DNA of 12,500 nt, taken from assembly GCA_009663005.1 (NCBI GenBank), contig VIGQ01002223.1, positions 5,001 to 17,500 of the forward strand, read 5' to 3'. The stretch is from Actinidia chinensis (lineage: Eukaryota; Streptophyta; Magnoliopsida; Ericales; Actinidiaceae). The notes beneath the pieces were generated by a model. The model ran no database searches, was not told where the DNA came from, and saw nothing but the letters and a program-made list of their open reading frames with translations. Shown here one piece after another: positions 1 through 8,207 of this stretch; position 1 is the stretch's first letter; the number at the start of each line of letters is the position of its first letter. Position numbers and translations under genes: made by a program.

Positions 1-514
1 CATATTGGTATGCCCGGCTCGTGTTAGAGAATCAACTCCTTCATAAAAAGGTGGCGTAACACTGCTTATGCACTACCTCTTTCACCGGTGGTGGGACGGT
101 GGCCAGAATTCTTAAAGTGAAATCGAGCATCGCATCAATAGATTTTGCGTTAATCAGATTTTAAAATGGTAATGGAGCAACCTCTTCAAAAAGATTACTT
201 TTAATATGTGTGAAACAGACTGCATCATATCCAGCTATTTGCCCCCCCTTTTGAAATGATGTCGTTTTCAACCCAATTGGGAATGCATTATTTTGTGTCT
301 CTCGAAGTTAATTGGGTTGTGTGTATAACCGGTTCGCGCAACGCCATTAGTCCAAAGTTCAAACCATTTTTTCGGTATTGGCTATATTGCAACCAAGTTC
401 GGTCTGTTACGAGGGCTGTTAGAAATTTTTGAGTATAAGTCTTTTATGGCTGGGGTTATAGAGCCGGGTGCTTATGATTGATAGTTTTTAAATTAAAGGG
501 TCATTTTTTTTATC

Positions 515-522
515 TATAAAAA
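515..522 (+). promoter_or_regulatory. TATA-like box (TATAAAAA)
   Basis: The sequence TATAAAAA is followed about 25-70 bases downstream by an A-rich leader. No gene or mapped transcript follows it. In DNA this AT-rich such motifs occur by chance, so the call is weak and matters only if the region proves to be an LTR or promoter. Confidence 0.2.
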
Positions 523-795
523 GCTGAGAGGTTTGGATGAAAAAACACACCAACAAAAATAAAAAAAAAACATATTTTTACATTTGAGTACTTTGAGAGA
601 GAGGTTATTTCGCCGAGGCTGCGTAAGGAGGTGTTTCTACGTAAGTGGTTTCAGCCGTTTTATCCTGGGAAGAAAACATCGACAACACCCTATAATATCC
701 TCGGTAAGCGGCGATTTTTTTTTTAAGGAGACTGCGATTACAGGATTCGGCAAAATTTTGTTTGTATTTCTATTTCTTCATCAGTTTGTTGTTAA

Positions 796-804
796 TTTTA
801 ATTT
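796..804 (+). repeat. Left 9-bp target-site duplication of fold-back element
   Basis: TTTTAATTT here is repeated exactly at 2084-2092, immediately outside the two ends of the fold-back element. The next bases outward differ (A at 795, C at 2083), so the duplication is exactly 9 bp, the length typical of Mutator-superfamily insertions. The motif is AT-only, which lowers its information content, but its position exactly at both inverted termini supports it. Confidence 0.8.
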
Positions 805-1417
805 GGTTAAATATCCTGACCTCCCACCCCTGAGGTTAATGATAAAAACATGAACCCCTCCCCTGAGGTTTAGAAATTACCTGACCTCCCCTGTCATACT
901 TTTTCTGCCAATTATTGCAAGTCAACATTACATTTTGCCCCTTTCAACTCACTCACCCACCCTCCCCCAATCCACCCTCCCACGTCCCCTTTTTTTTTTT
1001 AAAATTTTTTTTTTCAATTTTTTTTAATTATTTTTAATCTAATTTATTTCTCTTTTTTTCAGTTTTATTTTTCTTTGGGATAAATAATTTTTTTATTGTA
1101 ATTATATGTTTTTTTGTTTTGTTTCTTTTTGTTCATTAATTTATTTTATTTTCATTTATTTTTGTTTTTTTTATATTAAAAAAAAAGTTTTACTTAATAA
1201 ACAAAATTAAATAAAAAAAATTGATTTTTGTTTATTATTTTTTTTATTAATTTTTTTTGGTTTAAATTTTTGTTATTTTTATATAATATGGCTGTTTATT
1301 GATTCAATTTTTTATAGTTTTTTTTAATTTTTATAAATAATGACTCCCACTTAAATTAAAAATAAATAAAATAATAAAAAAATAAATAAAACTAAATAAA
1401 AAATAAAAAATATATAT

Positions 1418-1509
1418 AAATTGGTTTGTCGAACTGTAATACACCTAAATTCACGTAAATCACTGTAGTTTCAGTTCGACGTTGTGAATTCGACAACCAA
1501 TTTAGGTGT
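1418..1509. repeat. Central hairpin of the fold-back element
   Basis: The only non-A/T-monotonous part of the element interior is itself an inverted repeat. AAATTGGTTTGTCGAA (1418-1433) pairs with TTCGACAACCAATTT (1489-1503) with one bulge. Two alternative pairings share the space: GTCGAACTG (1428-1436) with CAGTTCGAC (1472-1480), and ACACCTAAATT (1441-1451) with AATTTAGGTGT (1499-1509), both perfect. This marks the symmetry centre of the palindrome and could be either the original loop or a small nested insertion. Confidence 0.75.
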
Positions 1510-1896
1510 GTATTTTTGTAAATAGTTAAAAATTTTTTTGCTATCTCTTTCTTTTTTATTTAGTTTTATTTATTTATTTTATTTAATTTTTTTTAATTTT
1601 TTTTATTTAGTTTATTTAATCTCTTTCTTTTCTTCTTTATTTTAATAACAAAAATTAATAAAAAAAATTGATGAAAAATAATAAACAAAAATTAAATTTT
1701 TTTATTTATTTAATTTTTTTTATTATGTAATAACTATTTGTTTAATACAAAAATAAATAATTAATTAAAAAAAACATATAATAAAAAACATGCTTTATTA
1801 TCCCAAAAGAAAAATAAAACTGATAAAATGAGAAAGAAATAGATTAAAAAAATAATTAAACAAATTGAAAAAAAATTGAAAAAAAGGGGGACGTGG

Positions 1897-1924
1897 GTGG
1901 GTGCTTGGGGGTGGGTGCTTGGGG
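1897..1924 (+). repeat. Perfect 14-bp tandem duplication in right arm
   Basis: GTGGGTGCTTGGGG occurs twice in direct succession (1897-1910 and 1911-1924). The corresponding part of the left arm (about 950-985) is C-rich but has no such pair, so the duplication arose on the right arm after the palindrome formed. Confidence 0.85.
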
Positions 1925-2083
1925 GGGGCTGGGTGAGTGAGTGAGAGGGGCAAAATGGTAATTTATTTTGACTTGCAATAATGGCAGACCAAAGTCTTAC
2001 AGGGGAGGTCAGTGTAATTTCTAACTCAGGGAGGTTCCTGTTTTTATCATAAAACGCAGAGGGGAGGTCAGTGATATTTACCC

Positions 2084-2092
2084 TTTTAATTT
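2084..2092 (+). repeat. Right 9-bp target-site duplication of fold-back element
   Basis: TTTTAATTT is identical to 796-804 and directly follows the terminal CCC of the element. Confidence 0.8.
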
Positions 2093-3196
2093 GTAATTTA
2101 TTTTTTGTTAATAAAAAATTATTCTTTAAAATTATGTATTTGCCGAATAATTTTTAACCAACAATGACTACTAGGAGGCTGTAAGGTTTTTCGGATGAGG
2201 TTACGGGATATCGTTGGCTCATTGAATTTTCCTCTTCTAGGTGAAACTCTCCTTTGGTAATCTTGTATTTTGTGTGAATTAATTTGTTTATTGTTTGTTC
2301 GTTTTAACCCCATTTGTGGTTATTATATTTTTTTTTATGGGAATAAGAACAAGGAAAGCTATTTTTCACATCATTCAGACTCGAATGCAACCGTTTGGCA
2401 CTAGGTTTTTTTAGACTTTTTTTTGGTTTTTTTATTTAATAAAGCAAAAAAATATAAGAGTGGTTTTTTTTTTTGTTTTTTCTTTTTTTTGCTTAGTTTT
2501 ATTAAAGTAAAGTCACAAAAACAAAATTCAAAAAAAAGTTGTCTTTTTTGTAACAAACTTAAAAAAAAACTTAGATTTTAAACATTACCAAAACTGAGCC
2601 ACTAAAACCCAAATATAAGTTGGTAATAGCGTGCATCACACTAGACCCACTCCATTAGTTAATTTATACAGAAAATTATGCAAATGTTTGTGGCTTAGAT
2701 GACTTGAAACAATTAGTTTATCAAGTTTTCGCTGAAGTATAAAAAGTTCATGAAACTGGAAGTTTATGAGTTAAGATTTTCTAATTTCATGAAAAATTAT
2801 TTTGTGGATATTTACTCTTGATTCTTCAAATAAAATTCACAAAACTCGTGAATGTTAATGTTGTCACTACCATTGGCGTCTACCGGTGCTGTCACTGTCA
2901 CTACCATAAGAACAAATAAATTTTATTATTTATTATTTTAAATAATAGTTTTTTTTTTACTATTTTTTATCATTATCACCGTCATTGTTTCCATTATTAC
3001 AATAGATAAATTTGATTGTACACTGTATTTTGAATTATGAATATACGTTTTGGTGGCTTCAAAAAAAAATACATATACAACGATAAATTTTATTTGTTTG
3101 CAACAAGAAACTTTATTTTGCCGGAGGAAAGTGTTGATGGCCAGACCATCACGGCGTCGTCAGTTACCTAATCAACTCTTTTTTTAACACAATTAG
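2093..3196. other. Unassigned AT-rich DNA
   Basis: No gene is supported. 2093-2335 continues the sequence interrupted by the fold-back element and has a balanced composition like 580-780. 2400-2580 is dominated by T and A runs. 2868-2910 contains a short CACTACC-type simple repeat on the same theme as the GGT tracts elsewhere in the window. 2917-2990 is an A/T palindromic patch around AAATAATAGT. The 64-residue minus-strand frame at 2119-2313 shows no protein-like features. Confidence 0.5.
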
Positions 3197-3595
3197 TCGT
3201 TTTATATAAAAGTATTTTAGATTCCTATGAGCTACCCTTTTCTATCATGTTACAAAAGTAAATTTTACTTTATTCCATTTTGGGACTAAATTGTCTAGGT
3301 CCATAATTGGACTGAAACGGTTTAGTTCAGCCATTTTAATGATCGAAATCGTTCAAATTATAGAATTCATTGAGAAATTTAATAATGTAAAAACGTTTTA
3401 TATAATAAATAGTATAAATTCCTATGAGCTTCCCTTTTTCAGTCATGTTACTGAAAAGTAAATTTTACTTTATTCTATTTTGGGACTAAATTGTCTCAGT
3501 CTATAATTGGACTGAGTCGATTTGATTCAGCCATTTTGATGATCAAAGTCTTTAAATTGTAGAGCTCATTGAAAAATTTAATAATATAAAAAATC
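3197..3595 (+). repeat. Degenerate tandem duplication, two units of about 197 bp
   Basis: Copy 1 (about 3197-3393) and copy 2 (about 3394-3595) run in parallel. Shared blocks include ATTCCTATGAGCT (3221 and 3418), AAGTAAATTTTACTTTATTC, TTTTGGGACTAAATTGTCT, ATAATTGGACTGA, TTCAGCCATTTT, and ATTGA(G/A)AAATTTAATAAT. The spacing between matching blocks is 197 bp at the first block. The copies have diverged by substitutions and small indels, so the duplication is old. No protein is encoded. Confidence 0.85.
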
Positions 3596-3596
3596 A

Positions 3597-3732
3597 CATT
3601 AATCGGATATAATTTAATACTTGATCGGTATCAATTTATATCAAGATAAATAGATATAATCATGTGTGTCGCACTTAATTATTAAGTTATAAAACAATAC
3701 CGAACGGATATCAAATTATATCCAATTAACGT
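3597..3732. repeat. Inverted-repeat segment closing the duplicated repeat
   Basis: ACATTAATCGGATATAATTT (3597-3616) matches the reverse complement of 3713-3732 at 18 of 20 positions, enclosing a roughly 96-bp loop. The loop carries internal copies of the same ATATCAA/TTGATAT theme. It looks like the end of the dispersed repeat of 3197-3810 or a small MITE inserted beside it. No target duplication could be assigned. Confidence 0.5.
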
Positions 3733-3810
3733 AATTTTGTACAGTTTTGATCTTCACATTTGAATCTACAATGTAAATATATTTAGATTATCAAAATGGG
3801 CATAAAATGT

Positions 3811-4539
3811 ATGAACTAGTCTTCATTTTGCCTAAATTATGCACCCAAGAAGAAAATGTATCATTATCTTTTAACGCTACAAATAAACCCAAACCGGTGG
3901 ATAGGTGCTTATCTAACCCTAATGGGACGAATTTAGAAAGTGGCCTAATAGGATTTGAATAGGGTCTGGGTTTATTTTTTGCGGGGTTAAGCAAGGGGTT
4001 AAGTGAGTATGATGGGTTTGATGAATGATTTATTGAGCGGGATTGAGTCTGGGGAGTATTCCCTTCCCGCTCCAAACCTGACCGTTGTCATTATTTGTTC
4101 CTAATTTTTCCCTTTTTTTGTCTTCTTTTGGTTTTCCCCTCCTACGATATTTTTTTTTTGATCTGTATTTTGAACATTAATTTGATATGTATGTCATACA
4201 AGTGAAAGCAAATAATAGAAATAATAGATAAACAATTTTATTGGCTCTCTTCTTTGACAAATATGGCAGATGGACTACCCGTTTCATGGGATGAGATTCT
4301 TATCATTATCTGCTAATGCCATCCTACTTAGATAGCTTTTTTCCGCCTCTTGGAATTTTAGAACCTTCTTGTTTGGAGTGTATATTAAATTGAAAACCAA
4401 AATCAATGTTTTGTATATTATAAAATGGAGCTTCGGCCAAATATCCATCCCCCTCCTTTTTTTTTAAAAAAAAATAAATAAATTAGTACATCTAATAAAA
4501 ATTTAATGTCAAAACTTCATTTTGTTAAATTGAACAAAA
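3811..4539. other. Unassigned DNA with a G-rich repeat-like patch
   Basis: No gene is supported. 3895-4080 is rich in GGGTTT/GGGGTT-type motifs with an inverted end near 4050-4075, a composition common in plant intergenic repeats. The 94-residue minus-strand frame over it is low-complexity. A 17-codon frame at 4264-4317 is open but too short and isolated to call. 4456-4480 is a T-run/A-run palindrome. Confidence 0.45.
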
Positions 4540-4690
4540 ATATCCGTTACATTCTACACGCCCCACCCAAGTTTCCACTACACCTCTACCATTCAACTTC
4601 ACTAGCCATCTCGCAATCCAAATTGCCTCCCGTTGCCATCACACTACGACTCTTAATCATTCTATTTTTCTCTCTCATATTAGTATTTAT
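4540..4690 (-). repeat. Degenerate ACC/GGT-type tract, inverted copy of 7496-7610
   Basis: The plus strand is pyrimidine-rich with CACC, CTACC and GCCATCACAC motifs. The sub-stretch 4605-4685 matches the reverse complement of about 7496-7570: TAGCCAT, TCGCAATCCAAA, TGCCATCACACTACGA and TTTCTCTCT occur in the same order with small differences. The 86-residue open frame across it (4506-4766) is therefore explained by repeat DNA. The tract ends beside a GTGTGCGCGCGCGC alternating run (4691-4704). Confidence 0.65.
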
Positions 4691-4704
4691 GTGTGCGCGC
4701 GCGC
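4691..4704 (+). repeat. Alternating GT/GC purine-pyrimidine run
   Basis: GTGTGCGCGCGCGC is a strictly alternating purine-pyrimidine run in otherwise AT-rich DNA, of the kind able to adopt left-handed DNA under supercoiling. It is short. Confidence 0.7.
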
Positions 4705-4792
4705 CCATATCCTTCTCCTCTTTCTATAAACTCGATAAATCTACCCTACTTGAACCAAAAAAATAAATGGAATAAACAACTATAGGTAATCA

Positions 4793-4820
4793 GGGGTATT
4801 TAGCAAGGGGTATTTAGCAC
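4793..4820 (+). repeat. 14-bp tandem repeat, two units
   Basis: GGGGTATTTAGCAA (4793-4806) is followed directly by GGGGTATTTAGCAC (4807-4820), differing only in the last base. Confidence 0.85.
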
Positions 4821-5177
4821 GGGACACTGCTAGTTATCTACAAAGTAAATAATCTATTGAGATATGAAAGTTAAAATTGGAATTTATCCTGGTCTTCTTT
4901 AAATGATGAATATTTGTCTGTTATTTATTTCTAATTTATTTTAATGATGAGAATAGAGTCTCATTTCTTTCCCTATTCAAAATCGGCAATATGTTCATTT
5001 TGTAATTTGGCTACCAATAGTACTTTTTTTTTTAAAAAAAAATTACCAATAAGGTCTATCAAGTTTTAATTTGAACAATCAAACCCATTTTCAATAATTC
5101 AGGTACAGTTACTTGATTATCATATAAGCAGTATATGTTAGTCCAATTTTATTTGCTGGGGATCAAGCATAATTTCA
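4821..5177. other. Unassigned AT-rich DNA
   Basis: Nothing gene-like was seen. A T-run directly followed by an A-run (about 5024-5042) forms a simple palindrome like the one at 4456-4480. Confidence 0.5.
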
Positions 5178-5184
5178 CTTGCTA

Positions 5185-5399
5185 CAGGACGGAGCCAGAA
5201 TGAATATCATGGGGTCAAAGGCCAGAATTTATAAAATTATAATTGCATTTATAAATTTTAGACAAACTTACTAATTCTTGTGTCAGTCAAATTTATATTT
5301 ATGATAATTTTCACTTAGAATAAATTATTATAATTTTTTTTTTCAATAAAGTTAATTGCCTCACTCCACTTTGGCTCCCCTAATGTGGCTCCGCCCCTG
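5185..5399. mobile_element. hAT-like MITE, about 215 bp
   Basis: The left end CAGGACGGAGCCAG and the right end GTGGCTCCGCCCCTG are inverted repeats of the CAGGGGCGGAGCCA type, a terminus common among short non-autonomous elements of plant genomes. The interior is AT-rich and non-coding. Flanks CTTGCTA (5178-5184) and CTTGGTA (5400-5406) agree at 6 of 7 positions and are probably the decayed target duplication. hAT duplications are normally 8 bp, so one base at a terminus may have been lost. The left terminus has a deletion or substitutions relative to the right one, so this copy is older than the element at 8710. Confidence 0.65.
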
Positions 5400-5406
5400 C
5401 TTGGTA

Positions 5407-5779
5407 TACCAATTTAATTCCAAAAAATCAATGAATGCTCAGGAAGCATATTTTTTTGGGTCTTGTAAGAATAAATTTTTTATTCTTATATTACTCTATC
5501 TAGTCTATTTTTTTCCTTTAAATAAAACGTCTTCTTTTCACTGTTATATGAAAAATAAGCAAGATTCCAATTTGTATGATATTTTAGAATTATATATCGC
5601 ATTAAAATTTTCTTAATTCTAAAAAATGTTGTTTAAGTAAGTTATAATAGGTAATAAAAACGCAGAGTTTATGGTTTAACCATAACGAAAAAATATATAA
5701 TTTATTTATTTTTACCATAAAATAAGATTTAATTGTCTAAATTAGAATTTGATAGACCTTAATAAGGATGGGTTCTATT
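5407..5779. other. Unassigned AT-rich DNA between two MITEs
   Basis: No gene is supported. The 86-residue frame at 5356-5616 starts inside the hAT-like MITE and has a composition expected of AT-rich DNA. GGTTTAACC (5672-5680) and nearby TTTACCATAAAATAA are small palindromic patches. Confidence 0.5.
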
Positions 5780-5782
5780 TTA

Positions 5783-6181
5783 GGCCGTGTTCGCTAAATG
5801 CCCGTACTAATAGTCCGGTCGGACCTATAATAACACCAATTCGAAGTATTGTTATATCACGCCCCCCGTGGTATTTAACAATCCGCATCCTACTCTATGG
5901 GTTTAAATTGACAAAATTATCATTATATTTGGTCATCTTTATATAATTAAAGGGTAAAATATGAAATTTTCCTGAAATTTTTTTAATGGAATTTTTGGAC
6001 ACTATTGACTACATTAATCTTATATTTACTAATTTCACTGTCTAATAATCCCGTGCAAACCAACACCCCGGTCGACTATTTACCCTCATTACTAATCCCT
6101 ACTCATTATCAATCACAATCTTAATCCCAAGTCTTCATTACTAATCCTATCAATTCTATCCCACATCTTATTAAACGAGGC
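5783..6181. mobile_element. Probable PIF/Harbinger-type MITE, about 399 bp
   Basis: The left end GGCCGTGTTCGCTAAATG and the reverse complement of the right end (GCCTCGTTTAATAAGATG) align with a few mismatches and one gap. The right half repeats ATTACTAATCC-type motifs pointing inward, a pattern frequent in such plant elements. The flanks are TTA (5780-5782) and TAA (6182-6184), consistent with a 3-bp TWA duplication but not identical, so the exact ends or superfamily could be wrong. There is no coding capacity; the 65-residue frame at 5749-5946 straddles the left end. Confidence 0.5.
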
Positions 6182-6184
6182 TAA

Positions 6185-6354
6185 ACCAATTCCAAATTTA
6201 GATATTTTAAAATTTATTTGCACACTCATATTCAATAGTATTCCACACTACCCTTCTACTCTGAGTCCGACCTCTCCATCGCCTACACGCACCAATCTCC
6301 CCATCCACAATGCGCCCTGACCACTTAACCGTATTTAAATACCCCCGTGTCTCC
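6185..6354. other. Short spacer between two MITEs
   Basis: About 170 bp with a pyrimidine-rich core (CCTTCTACTC, CCTCTCCATCGCC). It may be unrelated host sequence or a remnant of another ACC-type tract. Nothing codes. Confidence 0.4.
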
Positions 6355-6357
6355 TAA

Positions 6358-6586
6358 GGGCTCGTTGGCTGGGGAATGGGAGGGGATGATTTTTATATGG
6401 GTAATAAATTTTGAAAGGGGATAACTTTTGGGAGGGATAACTTTTCATTTTGTTTTGGATCCTTTTTAGAATTGGTTGATAAGAGTGGAAGGATAAGGAA
6501 GAAAATATAGAGAAAGAACAAAATAAAAATATTTAGTTATTAAATATTTATTTTATTTCTCTCTCTATATATACAAAAAATTGTAA

Positions 6587-6622
<36 letters not shown>

Positions 6623-6810
6623 CCCTACTCCCATTATCCCGGATAACTTTTAGTTAGTGTCAGGACACCTAAAAATGTATCCACCGCTGGGAGGAAAAGT
6701 TATCCGGGGGAAAAGTTATCGCCTCCATTCGTCAGCAAACGCCGGAGAAAAAAAAATTATCCAAGGGGAAAAAATTATCCCTCTCCTATCTAAACCAGCT
6801 AAACCTGCCC
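6358..6810. mobile_element. Tourist-type (PIF/Harbinger) MITE, 453 bp
   Basis: The left end GGGCTCGTTGGCTGG and the reverse complement of the right end (GGGCAGGTTTAGCTGG) share GGGC, GTT and GCTGG. The element is flanked by TAA at 6355-6357 and TAA at 6811-6813, the 3-bp duplication typical of PIF/Harbinger insertions. The motif GGATAACTTTT and its complement AAAAGTTATCC occur repeatedly: 6419 and 6436 on the left, and 6641, 6695, 6711, then degenerate AAAATTATCC copies on the right. A perfect 14-bp inverted pair, CCCGGATAACTTTT (6638-6651) and its complement (6695-6708), sits inside the right half. The element may therefore be a composite of two related units. The 92-residue frame at 6657-6935 is a by-product. 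Confidence 0.7.
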
Positions 6811-6959
6811 TAATAGTTGTTTACCCCTATTTATTCATTTGGCTTCAATCTAGGTCATATTATCTAGGGTTTAGAGAAAGAGAGAAGGTAAATGCGTGCG
6901 CCACATATCTATCTATGTATAAAATGGATGAATAGTATCTTAATGATCATCATTTTTTT

Positions 6960-7410
6960 TTTTCATTTTACCCCTTACCTCCAATTTTTTTTTTTATTTT
7001 GCCCCTTACTTAATGACACCAATTTTTTGTTTCCCATTTTGCCTCTTAGTAAATCGTTTTTTTTTTGTTTTTGCCTTAGTAAATGTGAGTAAATTTACTC
7101 ATTTATCACATTTAGTTTACGATTTTGCCCCTTAGTTACTTTTTTTACTCATATGTTTTAACTCCTCATTACCAGCAAAAATTTGTTTTCCTCGATTTTG
7201 TCACTTAATAAATGTGAGTGATGTAAGCTCATCTATCACACTTTTTTTTTTTCAATTTTACCCTTTAGTTAGCTTTTTTTTTTAACTCATTTACAACAAA
7301 AAAAATCGAGTTTGCCCCTAGTGGAATGTGAGTCAGAGTCTCATTTATAACTATTTTTTTATATATAATGTGAAGTACAACAGTGTTTTGTTTTCAAATT
7401 TTGCCTCCCT
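6960..7410 (+). repeat. Degenerate alternating tandem repeat (TTTTGCCCCTTAGT units)
   Basis: The motif (A/T)TTTTGCCCCTTAGT or a close variant recurs near 6964, 6997, 7036, 7069, 7121, 7194, 7255, 7310 and 7397. From 7067 the units alternate. Type A carries AAATGTGAGT followed by a CTCAT(T/C)TATCACA-like tail (7067, 7192, 7305). Type B carries TTAGTTA(G/C) followed by a T-run and AACTCAT or ACTCAT (7120, 7252). The A-to-A spacing is about 129 then 114 bp. No protein is encoded; the two small plus-strand frames here come from T-rich DNA. Confidence 0.65.
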
Positions 7411-7495
7411 CTATTTTTTATTTTCGATTTTTTCTAAAATTATTCGTCGTGCATAGCAGTAACACGGCATACTCCCACAGTATAATATATTAAGA

Positions 7496-7745
7496 TAGAG
7501 AGAAAGAGTAATAGTTATAATCGTAGTGTGATGGCAGCGAGGGGCATTTGGATTGCGATATGGCTAATGTTGCGAGATTACGAGGGGAGGTGACAAGGAT
7601 GGGTTGTGTAGTTGGGGATTGAAGAATTGGATGCACGGGCATGAGTTGGTGGGCGTGGTGCGGTAGTTGGAGAGGAGATGGGGTGCGTGACCGTGACTGC
7701 AGTGACCATGTTGGGGTGGTGTTGAGGATGGGCGTATGGGTGTAG
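7496..7745 (+). repeat. Degenerate G-rich GGT-type tract
   Basis: The plus strand is G/T-rich with recurrent GTGGTG, GGGATGG and GTGGGCGTGG motifs. Its first 75 bp match 4605-4685 in inverted orientation (see that entry). The 84-residue minus-strand frame across it (7564-7818) is proline/serine-rich low-complexity translation of the tract and is not called as a gene. Confidence 0.6.
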
Positions 7746-7829
7746 AGAGTTTTTTTGGAATTTTAGAATTTTGTACTAAAAGGTAATTTAATTTAGAATA
7801 GGCTTTTATGAAGTCCAATTTGGAATATC

Positions 7830-8110
7830 CATGTGTAGTTTAAGTATTTTGAATCTCATTTTGATGATTCAAATCGTTTATATTGTAGAACTCGTCGAGA
7901 ATTATAACTTTATAAAAAAATAAGTTGATCAGATGTAGATCAGTGATCGATCAACAACAAGCCAAATAAGTATACTCTTATTTATCACACGCATTTATTA
8001 AATTATAAAATAGTACAAAACAAATATCAATTTGTATTGGACCAATATAATTCTTTATAGTATTTGACAGAGTACAGTTTGAATGATGAATCCAAAATGA
8101 GGCCATAAAA
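7830..8110 (+). repeat. Dispersed repeat related to 3520-3810
   Basis: The segment parallels 3520-3810 in the same order and orientation: CATTTTGATGAT, AAATTGTAGA/TATTGTAGAACTC, TTATTAAATTATAAAA, CAAATATCAA/CGGATATCAA, GTACAGTTTTGAT/GTACAGTTTGAAT, then AAAATGGGCATAAAA/AAAATGAGGCCATAAAA. Divergence is considerable. The repeat ends about 100 bp before the ORMDL fragment. Confidence 0.6.
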
Positions 8111-8207
8111 GGTTCATTGAAGCTTTGTCCATTTAATTAAGGGTTCAAAATTAAAATAAAAAGTTATAAAAATTTGTTGGGGCTGAAGAGAGATTTTCTC
8201 GTTTAAA

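Larger units (their letters stand above)
1..804. other. Unassigned AT-rich DNA, possible old LTR or promoter remnant
   Basis: No supported gene lies here. The stretch from about 300 to 780 has more balanced base composition than its surroundings. It contains a TATA-like site followed by an A-rich leader and then a GC-richer segment (600-720), an arrangement reminiscent of the U3-R-U5 order of a plant LTR. I could not find matching LTR ends, a primer-binding site or retrotransposon coding sequence, so this is only a suggestion. The 89-residue open frame at 584-853 crosses into the fold-back transposon beginning at 805 and shows no recognisable protein features. Confidence 0.3.
805..2083. mobile_element. 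Non-autonomous Mutator-like (MULE) fold-back transposon, 1,279 bp
   Basis: The left end reads GGTTAAATATCCTGACCTCC and the reverse complement of the right end reads GGGTAAATATCACTGACCTC, so the termini are inverted repeats. The match continues inward: the TGAGGTT block, the CAATTATTGCAAGTCAA block (left 909-925, right 1968-1984), the ACTCACTCACCCACC-like block, and CACGTCCCC followed by T-runs. It carries on through an A/T-only interior to the centre near 1460. The element is therefore nearly one long imperfect palindrome. A perfect 9-bp target duplication (796-804, 2084-2092) flanks it. It has no transposase frame and must have been mobilised in trans. Long terminal repeats plus 9-bp duplications are established MULE features; the superfamily assignment rests on these and not on a protein. 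Confidence 0.85.

Noticed and set aside
584..853. 89-residue plus-strand open frame
   Set aside because: It runs across the insertion point of the fold-back element at 805, so it cannot be an ancestral coding unit as it stands.
3791..4075. 94-residue minus-strand open frame
   Set aside because: It lies in a GGGTTT-rich repeat-like patch, and the Pro/Ser/Asn-rich product shows no motif.
4264..4317. 17-codon open frame starting ATGGCAGATGGACTACC
   Set aside because: It has good codon composition but is very short, stops at TAA and has no splice or family evidence.
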